From: Chrysochromulina tobinii
Taxonomy: Eukaryota > Haptophyta > Prymnesiales > Chrysochromulinaceae
DNA length: 14,144 nt
Reading direction: 5' to 3'
NCBI GenBank assembly: GCA_001275005.1
Contig: JWZX01001328.1
Location: 1 to 14,144, forward strand
This document shows, piece by piece, positions 1 through 7,624 of this stretch. Both the position numbers and the translations under genes were made by a program. The notes beneath the pieces were generated by a model. That model made no database searches. It was not told the DNA's origin and saw only the letters and a list, made by a program, of their open reading frames with translations. The stretch's first letter is position 1, and the number at the start of each line of letters is the position of its first letter.

Positions 1-309
1 GACTGCGACGACTGCGGCCCCGGCTCAGAGTTCCGACCGGCCCCGGGCCGACGGCACGTGGACCATCGTCACATGTGGATTTGTGATACTAGTATGGTCC
101 ATCATGTCCTGTACATGTGTCATGTCTGAGTCTAGAGAACTAAAGTGTCTAAAGTGCGGTGTCTAAAGTAAGAAACGAGAAACGACAAACGGGGGTGGGG
201 AAGCCGGCGGTAGCACTCTAAACATTTTTTGCGGACGCCGCACGACACACAATCGCGTCTTGCAGCTTGTCGACGAATGCCTCCAGCGAGTTGCGGGACG
301 AATTGTGGC
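1..309. other. Gene-free upstream region of APC11
   Basis: No coding region or RNA gene could be supported here. The stretch holds the presumed promoter and 5' leader of the APC11 gene that starts at 310. Visible structure: an imperfect inverted repeat at 59-101 (TGGACCAT pairing with ATGGTCCA, with an inner TCACA/TGTGA pair), and a loose repetition of the motif CTAAAGT near 140-169. Reading frames crossing it on either strand have no recognisable protein content. Confidence 0.5.
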
Positions 310-822
310 ATGAAGGTGACCATCAAAAACTGGCACGCGGTTGCGAGCTGGACGTGGACTACGGAGGACGATGTCTGCGGCATCTGCCGTGCGTGGCTCA
401 GCTCTCTGCCCGTCCTTTCCGAAAGCTTTGTACCTCGTTCCCGCGCTCCCTTACGTGCATCTCGTTGTGCACTCTCGCAGATATGCCACTCGACGGGTGT
501 GCGCCCGGTGCGGCGGGTCCAGGAGACGACTCGCCTGTCGTTTGGGGCAGGGTGCGCTCTTTCTCTCCTCTCGCACACGACACCTTGCCCGCCGTTGCTC
601 CGTGCCACTCACAGGGGCTGCTTTGCTGTGCTCACGCAGTGTTCGCACTACTTCCACCTGATGTGCATCACGACATGGCTGCACAACAAAAACACATGCC
701 CAATCTGCCGCCGAAAGTGGGAGTTTGCATCTGCACCCAAGCCGGCCCCGGCGACGCCTGGGACCCGGCGGCATGGCGAGGGATTTGCAGTAGCAGAAGC
801 GGCCGCACCCGTCGAAGACTGA
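310..822 (+). CDS. APC11: Anaphase-promoting complex subunit 11 (RING-H2), three exons
   Basis: This is the catalytic RING subunit of the APC/C ubiquitin ligase, which recruits the E2 enzyme and drives degradation of cyclins and securin. Exons 310-388, 481-551 and 640-822 join in frame to give 110 residues. The start MKVTIKNWHAVASWTW matches the APC11 signature (human MKVKIKCWNGVATWLW). Next come CGIC, a PGDDSPVVWG segment, CSHYFH..C, and CPIC ahead of RRKWEF. All eight canonical RING zinc ligands are present. The four residues that bind a third zinc in APC11 (human C34, C37, C44, H58) are here Ala, Ala, Ser and Met, and conserved Arg27 becomes His across the first splice junction. The last ~30 residues, Ala/Pro-rich, extend beyond the usual ~84-residue length. 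The ATG at 310 is fixed by homology. Exon limits are inferred from frame, homology and GT-AG sites. Confidence 0.93.
   Translation: MKVTIKNWHAVASWTWTTEDDVCGICRAWLSSLPVLSESFVPRSRAPLRASRCALSQICHSTGVRPVRRVQETTRLSFGAGCALSLLSHTTPCPPLLRATHRGCFAVLTQCSHYFHLMCITTWLHNKNTCPICRRKWEFASAPKPAPATPGTRRHGEGFAVAEAAAPVED
389..480 (+). other. APC11 intron 1 (92 bases)
   Basis: The donor GTGCGT follows TGC-C, and the acceptor ends CTCGCAG before ATATGCC. Splicing (phase 1) joins the first zinc-ligand pair CGIC to M-P-L-D-G-C, which lines up residue for residue with human APC11 positions 27-33. Reading through the intron loses the family alignment at once. Confidence 0.85.
552..639 (+). other. APC11 intron 2 (88 bases)
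   Basis: The donor GTGCGC follows ...TGG GGC AGG, and the acceptor ends CTCACGCAG before TGT TCG CAC. Splicing is phase 0 and restores V-V-W-G-R-C-S-H-Y-F-H, matching V-W-G-Q-C-S-H-C-F-H of human APC11. Donor and acceptor match those of intron 1, which supports both. Confidence 0.87.
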
Positions 823-1170
823 GTTTCATGGGGCGCGGCCTCTCTGCAGGACCTCTGTCGGGTGTCGCTCTCATGTCGTCGGCGCGCGCGGGTGAGCGGT
901 GTCGAGACAGCCCGATGCGACGGTCTCATTATATAATTAGCCGGCCCTATGCGGGGTACCCCGGGACATGTGACACGACATCGCGTGTATGCTGTATCCG
1001 GGGCGACCGTCCAGGCTCCCCGGGGCGGCGTGGACCGCGGTACCCGGCTACCCCAAAAGCTCGCTAGTCGCGTAATAACCAGAAGAGTGTATAAAGCCCC
1101 ATCTTTAAAATATGAAGCAGGCTGAAGAGCCTCTGATGAGAAGCTCAGCTACATCGAATGCTGTGGCACT
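823..1170. other. Convergent intergenic region
   Basis: This lies between the 3' ends of APC11 (+) and the small membrane-protein gene (-). No gene is supported. Two perfect small palindromes stand out: the AT-only ATTATATAAT at 928-937, unusual in this GC-rich setting, and GGGGTACCCC at 953-962. The 1080-1115 stretch is A/T-rich and may hold 3'-end processing signals for one or both genes, but no clear consensus is visible. Confidence 0.4.
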
Positions 1171-1647
1171 TTAAGTATCAACCACTCTGGCGCGCTGCGC
1201 TTCCCTACGTTCATGAATGCCATCGTGCCTATAGACTGCACTATCGGGCGAAAGAGCAGACACATCCTGTTGCTCCTGCGACTTTTGTCGATGCGGCTCC
1301 CGCGCGTGAGACGGCGTTTTGAGCTGCACCAAGTTGATCGTCGAGAAGGCTGCAGGTGCCATCAGAGGATGTTCGCTGGCGAACGCCGAGTCGGAGAGAA
1401 AGAGCGCGGTGTCGGAGAACATGCTGTGTTGGCTGACTGCACGGCGCGCGATGGTGCCCGTGTGTCCCACGGTGAAGATAATCGCCATCAGCATGCCCGC
1501 CACAAGTGCGCATGGCACAGCAGTTTGCATTGCTCGATATCGAGCAAGCCTCCGATTGCCACCCCGTGGTTGCTCCTCTCTGGGAAGCAGGCTCATTTCC
1601 TCGTCCGCATTTGAGGTACGGCGCGCTGGTGAACCCCAGGACTGCAT
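1171..1647 (-). CDS. Predicted small type II single-pass membrane protein, function unknown
   Basis: I do not recognise this protein. From the first in-frame ATG (1647) it has 158 residues; the frame is open upstream to 1803 but only from a TTG. Residues 43-60 (AVPCALVAGMLMAIIFTV) form one clear hydrophobic span. It is preceded by a basic stretch (NRRLARYR), predicting N-terminus in the cytosol and C-terminus in the lumen or outside. Residues 15-21 (DEEMSLL) fit the acidic dileucine pattern [DE]xxxL[LI] used for endosomal or vacuolar sorting. The tail after the span is polar and low in motifs. The layout resembles the N-terminal anchor of a Golgi type II protein, so this could be the first exon of something longer. 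It is convergent with APC11 and divergent from the aminotransferase gene. Coding status rests only on frame length and the membrane span. Confidence 0.45.
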   Translation of the reverse strand: MQSWGSPARRTSNADEEMSLLPREEQPRGGNRRLARYRAMQTAVPCALVAGMLMAIIFTVGHTGTIARRAVSQHSMFSDTALFLSDSAFASEHPLMAPAAFSTINLVQLKTPSHAREPHRQKSQEQQDVSALSPDSAVYRHDGIHERREAQRARVVDT

Positions 1648-1926
1648 TTGAGATACGGACGGCTTGCTGCTGCTGCTCAGCACAACGCGCACACGCTCCG
1701 GACCCCAAGCACGAGGGCCTCTGGCGCTATGGACGGAGGTGTGGCCGGCTTTGGCGTCTGTTCGATCGCTCAAGACCGCCCTGCACCTGTGACCCTCTCC
1801 CAAAAAAGGAGCAATTTTGTCGGGTGTGAAGACTTTCTTACAAGTTAGACTGTCACGTTAACATGTTGCAAACTTGAATGTGCTCATAAAGGTTTTGCTT
1901 GCGGACTCCAGCGATGTTTTGTGTTT
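1648..1926. promoter_or_regulatory. Divergent promoter region between two genes
   Basis: The ATGs of the membrane-protein gene (-, 1647) and the double aminotransferase gene (+, 1927) are 279 bases apart, head to head, so the interval must hold both promoters and leaders. The part from about 1840 to 1920 is notably less GC-rich than its surroundings. No TATA box or other named element is clear. The role is inferred from gene layout alone. Confidence 0.35.
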
Positions 1927-3550
1927 ATGATGGTGGTGGTGAAAAAGGTTCTCTCGGCGATAGAGGCAGCGCGACAGGTCTGGGCAGACGCACAGGCCGA
2001 CGCAGCTGCGACCGGCCAGCGGACACAGTTGCGACCCACAAAGCGCACCAAACCGCAAGCTTACGCAGACCGTATGTCAGAAGAGCCTAACTCTGCATGG
2101 ACCACCTTGTGGCCGCTGCTGCTCGTGGCACTCCTCACTGTCGTGGCGTTCCGCCGCTGGAAGAAGGCTCAGCGGCCCGCGCAATCCTTTGGCGCAGCGA
2201 CACGCTCATTCGAGCGGAAATCTCCGCTGCACTGGGTGCTGCCAGCATTCCGGTCGGCCAAGGGCTCGCAACTCATCTACCATCCAGCATTCGGCTCCAC
2301 CGAGCGCCGCGTCCTGGACTTCAACCAGAATGCTGGCTGCGCCATCTTTGGCCATTACCCGCCGGCTGCCCTCGAGGCACTCGGTGCGCTTGTCGAAGCC
2401 GGTGCGCCACTGCGGCTGCCGCTTGCACGTATCGCTGCCGAGGACGAGCTGCGCGCTCTGCTGCTTCGGCTTGCGGCGCCTGTGCTGAGCGACGGCGCTG
2501 CAGGCTTGGACAACCCACTGCCGGATTACGAGTGCGTGCTCGGCCTTCGCACGGGCGCGGAGGCCATTGACTTGGCGTTGTCTCTCGCTCTCATGTCGCC
2601 TCGGCCGGGCGGCGCGCTACTAAGCAGCGCGCAAGGCGCGACGGCCGTCGCCTCCATCTCAGCTCAGTCTGCCACCGCTTCCGCCACCACGCCGCCGCCG
2701 ATGCCGCCGCCGATGACGCCACTAATGCTGATCGTGCTTAACGGCTCATTTCACGGCAACGCGACGCGTGCCGCCTTTTCATCGTCGGCCGTCTTCCGCG
2801 CGCACCCTCAGGCGGCCACGCTGTGCGAGTTCGATGCACGCTACCTAACGCCCAACGCCTCCGCACGCGAGATCGAGGCCGCGTTCGCTCCGCACGACCG
2901 CGGCACCGCGTCATGCGTCGCGATCGTACTCGAGGCCGAGCAGCATTTCGCCAAGTTCTCGTCTCTCAGCGCATGCACGGCGCAGGCGCTGTGCGCGGCC
3001 GCGACTGCGCGCGGAGTGCCCATCATAGCCGACGAGATCTGGAGTGGCGTCTTCCGTACGGGACATTTTCTAGGCATCGAGGCCATCGCTCGCAAGGCAC
3101 GCGAGGCCAGTGATGCCGCCCTCCCGTCAACGGCCAATTCGCCGGCGCCGTCGTCGATCGGGGCGGCCGACGCCGCACCGCCGACGCCACCGCCGCGTCG
3201 GCGGCGGCCCTCTCGATCCGCCGCCGCTGCATCGCTCGATCCGTCCGACGCAGACGAGGGTGGTCTTGCGGAAGAAGAAGAGGCCTCTTCTTCTTCCGAG
3301 CTGACGAAACTCATCCGCCCTGACATCGTTGTGCTGGGCAAGGGGCTCTCGGCGGCCCTCTGCAAGCACGCGGTGGTGCTCTGCAGCCGCTCACTGCTAC
3401 CCGTAGAGAGCGTGCCTCCAATGCCCAAGGCCGTCGCTCAGCGTGTCGCGGCCGCCTCGGCCGCCGCCTTCCAGAAGGCTGATCTACACCTCGCCGCCTT
3501 CGCCCAATTGGGTACGCGGGAGCCCGTGCCGTCAGCCGACAGCGGCGACT

Positions 3551-3597
<47 letters not shown>

Positions 3598-6500
3598 CTG
3601 CAGGCCGATGGCAAGGGAAAGGCGACGGCTGACCGCATGCCCGCGCCCGAGTACGCGCCGCATCTGCGCCACGACTTTGTCGTGCCGCGGCCAGTCGAGC
3701 CTTGCGCTCTCTGTTCGAGCTTGGCACTTGCATGCTTACGCACCGTCGACCCGCGCCGCACGTTGGCGCGCGCAGCAGAGGTGGCGGCGATCATGGAGCT
3801 CCATGGGGCGGCTGCGGCAGCGTGGTTGTTACCGGTTCGTGGACGTGGATTCTCTTACGAGCTCGAGCTGCGGGCCGTGGCCACCCTTGAATCCGATGGG
3901 CTCGCGGCCTTCGTGTGCGCACTCTGCTGGCTGTTCCTGTGGCACCGGGCGGGCGTGCTGCTGCTGCCGCGGCCTTTGCGCTCACCACGGCGCTTCCACG
4001 CCGAGTTGCCGTTACACGTAACCAACGACGAGCTGCGTCAACTCTTCGACGCGCTGCATGCGGCCGCCCTCGTCGCCGAGCGCCTAAACGCCGTCCTGGC
4101 GCCCATACGATGGCTGCTCGCGCTGGCTGCCGCTCTCGGCCAGTGGCGGCTGCGCAGGCGCGCGAGACGTGCCGGTGGCGCGCGCGCGGCGGCGGCGGCG
4201 GCGGCGGCGGCCATTCCGTCAAGGCTGGGGGGCGTTGGCAGGCCGGTGACGGGCGACCGCAGCCCGCGCTGCGCTATGAACCTTCTCGACGCGCTGCCGA
4301 ATGGCGGTCCACCCGACGCGCGTGCGCCGTGGCCACCAACGGTCGCGTCAGATTTGAGTCTCAACGTGGACGGCGCGCGCCCCGCGCGGCTCGACCGGTG
4401 GCGCGAGGTGGAGGTGGCCCACAGGCGGCTGCTCGAGGCACGGGGCCTCCTGTCCGCCTATGCACGCGCCGCCGCGGAGCTCCTGATGATGGAGGCGTCA
4501 CCATCGCATCGCCTGGAGGCCCCGCCGCTGCTCTCCGCCCCCGTGAAGGACCAGTGGTCTGTTTCCATCCACGAGAAGATCATACGCTTCCATCCGCGAG
4601 ATGCGTCTGCATGGGTGGTCGACTGCTGTGCGGACCGTTCAACTTCGGTGCTCGGGCATCATCACCCGGTGGCCTTGCAGGCACTGCACACCTTTGTCGA
4701 ATCTCGTGCACCCGCGATGCCCTTTGGGCTCCTCTTCATGAAACCGGCCGCAAAGGCGCTCGTGCGAGAGCTTGAGCTCGTCGCCGCCGCGGCCGAAGCC
4801 GAGGCGGCCGAACTGCCGCGAACGCCCGATGGCACACCGCTCGCCGCTGCCTCGTCTGAAGCAGGCAGCCTACCGGTCGAACCACGCCGATGGACCGCGC
4901 GCCTGATGCACAGCGCGGTCGACGCAAACGAGGCGGCCATTCGGCTGTGCCTCATTCGGTGGCAGCTGTGTGGAGCTTTGGCAGCGGCGCCGGCGCTGAC
5001 GGCGGCCGAGCCCCCTCTCCCTCTGAGGCCAATGGCCTGGTTTAAGCAGCGGGCGGCCGCAAGGGAGGAGGAGGAGTCGGCGGCGGCGGCAGAGAGCGAA
5101 GCAGCGCTGGCAGCGGCCCAAATCAAGCCGCCGCGGAGCCCCACTGACCCCAAGACCTTCTTGAGCTACGGTCAGATCCGGGCGCTGCTGCTGGCGGCGG
5201 AGGTGCCTGGCACCGAGCTCTTTGGCGCCAGCACTGTCGGCGCCTTGCAACGCATCGCGAGCTTGCGCGCTCTCGACCTCGACCATCTGGCGCTCGAGCA
5301 TGCGGACGTGCTCGCGACCTCCGATTCGGAACTGTGCAGGAACCAACCGTCGGGGATGCGCAGCGCGGCAGAATGTGAAGGGGACGCAGCTTTGGCGAGG
5401 GCGAGGGCTGCCATAGTGGCTGCCGAGGCCGAGGTGGCGTCTCTTGAATCCGCGCGCGCGGCCGCAGAGAAGCTGAGGGAAGACCACGAGGTTTGGAGGG
5501 GAGAGGTGGCGAGCACGGCGGCGAGCGAAACGCACCTGGGGCGCCTCCACTCGGAGATCGCGCATCTCCGCTCCGAGCTCGAAGAGACGAGCTCCTCCGC
5601 ACCGCCGACCGCGCCAAGCGCAGCGCCGAGTGCCGCGTCGAGCTCGATTTCGAACCCGAGTCGTGCTAAAGATGGGCTGAACCCCAACGCACGCCTTGCC
5701 GAGGAGGACGGCGTGTTGCATGGGCCCATGGCAAGCTCGAGCCCGGTGGCGGCAGCGGCGCCCGCCGCCACCGCGCCCTTCGGCACCGAGGAGCCGGTGG
5801 TTCCGGTGGTGCTCGTGGTCGAAGGGGCAGAGCACGGGCAGAGCTGGCTGCTTCGAGGGCTGCCAACGGGCTCGGTCCACGTGCATGTGCTGCCGGCGAG
5901 CGTGTACGAGGACGTCGAGGCACTGCCATGGCTCCTCGAGCACTTCACGACGCCCTCTTGGGCAGCGGGAGCGGGCGTTGCGGAGGCGGAAGAGGGCGCC
6001 GTCTCGAGCAGCTCGTTCTCGCCATCCCCGCTCTACACGCGCACACGCGCACCACCGGCGCGCCGGCGCTGCGCGGTCGCGGCGTTGCTCATTGAGCCGG
6101 TGAGTGGTCAGACGGGCGCTTGCCTCACGCCCTCCGTGGCCACGGCATTGCAGGCCGCGTGCGACGCGTACGGCGTGCCCATCATCAGCGACGAGACGCG
6201 CGCGGCGCTCGGCCGCTGTGGCCCGCTCCTCTGTGGTTTCGCTCTCGGGCTGCACGCGCACGTGGTGACAGTGGGTGAGGCGCTCGGCGCGGGGTACGCG
6301 TCTGTGGCGGCGGTCATGTACGACACGGACGCCTTCGCGGCGGTGCGCGCCTTCCCGAGCACCTCCACGATGGCCAACGACAACCTGGGCAGCCACATGG
6401 GCCTCGCCGTGCTCGCGGAGCTCCAGCGCACAGCCGCCGACGTGAGGCTCGCGGCAGAGCGCTTCGAGAGGGCTGTGCGGGGGGCGCTCAAGGGAAACCC

Positions 6501-7227
6501 CGCAGTGCGTGCCGTGCGCGGGCGCGGGCTGCTCCTAGGTGTGACCTTCTCGACGGCGGCCATGGCCAAGCTGCGCGTCGTCGCGGCAGAGGGCATCGAG
6601 ACCGCCGTCGTCGGCGGTGCGCTCGGCGAGCGCGCACCGCCCGCAGCGCTGCTCTTGCATGTCTACCTACTACGTGCGCACAGTATGCGATCCCGGCCGA
6701 GTGGTGTCGACCCGGCCACGCTGATGGTCGAGCTACCCGCCGTTGCGACTGACGAGTCGATCGCGCGCGTGAGTGCCGCGCTCAAGTACGTGGCGGACCT
6801 GCTGCGCCGCGAGGCCTTTGGCGTCGTGCTCGCGTGCTGGCTCATGCCTTGGCTGGGTGTGCAGTCCAGTACACCCACCCGCAACTCGCCGCTCATGCTC
6901 AATCAAGCAGTCGAGCCGCTTGGCGGCGATGACGGCGATGATGATGACGAGATGGCGTCGGCTCATGCGAGTGCACAGCAGGAGGCGGCCGCGAAGCTGC
7001 AAGCTGTTGGGAGGGGCAAAGCTGATAGGGCTATGGTTGCTGACATGAAGGACGAGAAGGCGGCGGGAGAGGCGAGCCTGGCGAGCCTGGCGAGCCTGCG
7101 CACAACGTCGATGGCCGTGCAGCAGCCTGGCTGGGAGCAGGGGTCGCCCGGACCGGGCTGGATCGCCTGGACCAACCCGCGGGGTAGCCCAACAACAGCA
7201 GGCTGGGGGGCAGCTTATCGCATGTAG
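1927..7227 (+). CDS. Membrane-anchored tandem class III PLP-aminotransferase-like protein (second domain lacks the lysine)
   Basis: One intron-free frame of 1766 residues, numbered from ATG 1927; a stop lies upstream at 1846. A later ATG at 2074 would put the hydrophobic span at residues 59-75 close to the N-terminus as a signal anchor. Domain 1 (about 70-715) has LDFNQNAG (130), phosphate-loop-like RTGAEA (208), FHG (275), Asp369 in ADEIWSG, Lys472 in VLGKGLS, RGRGFSYE (638) and a complete C-terminal subdomain. Low-complexity inserts, including Gly15, expand its loops. Domain 2 (about 870-1625) has EHG (1302), IEPVSGQTG (1389), Asp1422 in SDET, Glu1451 at the lysine position, Ser-Thr 1480-1481 and RGRGLLLG. 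A ~270-residue insert with a coiled coil (about 1153-1222) interrupts it. Hydrophobic helices follow each domain (719-740, 1629-1648). An IQ-like LQAVGRGKADR lies near 1691. Substrate unknown; usual family members have ~430 residues with one domain. Confidence 0.85.
3269..3298. repeat. 30-base perfect palindrome inside the aminotransferase gene
   Basis: A zero-spacer inverted repeat centred between 3283 and 3284: the left arm CGGAAGAAGAAGAGG is the exact reverse complement of the right arm. In frame it encodes an acidic-then-serine run (AEEEEASSSSE) in the low-complexity insert that separates catalytic Asp369 from Lys472 in domain 1. Confidence 0.95.
3553..3597 (+). repeat. (GGC)15 microsatellite coding 15 glycines
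   Basis: Fifteen consecutive GGC codons follow TGC at 3550. The run lies in a loop insert of domain 1 of the aminotransferase, after the PLP lysine. All codons are identical, which points to recent slippage expansion, so the length is likely polymorphic. It is also a spot where assembly errors are likely. Confidence 0.97.
4186..4212 (+). repeat. GCG run coding nine alanines
   Basis: Eight GCG codons and one GCC encode Ala9 in the linker between the two aminotransferase domains, just after a basic stretch (RLRRRARR). It is a slippage-type trinucleotide tract in a region with no fold of its own. Confidence 0.92.
7072..7098 (+). repeat. Three tandem 9-base units coding Ala-Ser-Leu
   Basis: GCGAGCCTG is repeated three times exactly and in frame, giving ASLASLASL near the C-terminus of the aminotransferase protein, downstream of the IQ-like motif. 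Identical units indicate recent duplication. Confidence 0.93.
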
Positions 7228-7624
7228 GACCGCGTTACAACGTCGACATACAACATTGAACATAAAGACGTTCGGTTAGGATGTGCAACAGACTGCAGTG
7301 TGCAGACCGTATGGTGTCTCACGCACCGCCGGTGACCCCCCTCGCCTCGGCGTGCTGGTGCTGGGGTAACTGTGTGACGCGTCCTGTGTATGCGAAAGCC
7401 CGCCCATCTCGTTCGGGTTTGCAAAAGTCAGGCCCTAGGGTGGCGTGCGGGTGTACAACTAGGTCTCGGTCCATGGAGGTCACCAGAAGCAAACTTTCCC
7501 TGGAATTCCCGTAGCCCAGCCGGACGAAACCGAACCGTGCAGCCCCCGCCCCGGTAGGAAGAGCCTCCAAGTAGTCCAAGGCTCAACACCCGCGCGCGGC
7601 GGCCGGGCCGCTGAGCCCTGTGTA
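7228..7624. other. Convergent intergenic region, 397 bases
   Basis: This separates the stop of the aminotransferase gene (+) from the stop of the Asp-rich protein gene (-), so it should contain both 3' untranslated regions and poly(A) sites. I see no gene, RNA or repeat here, and no unambiguous polyadenylation hexamer. Confidence 0.5.

Noticed and set aside
59-101. Imperfect hairpin upstream of APC11 as a regulatory element
   Set aside because: The stem is short and interrupted with a long loop. Nothing else supports a function.
132-608. Long minus-strand frame opposite APC11
   Set aside because: Arg/Ser-rich shadow with no recognisable domain. The plus strand has a clear, family-aligned APC11 in the same place.
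1171-1803. Longer version of the membrane protein starting at 1803
   Set aside because: The codon at 1803 is TTG. The first in-frame ATG is at 1647, so the extra 52 residues are unlikely to be translated.
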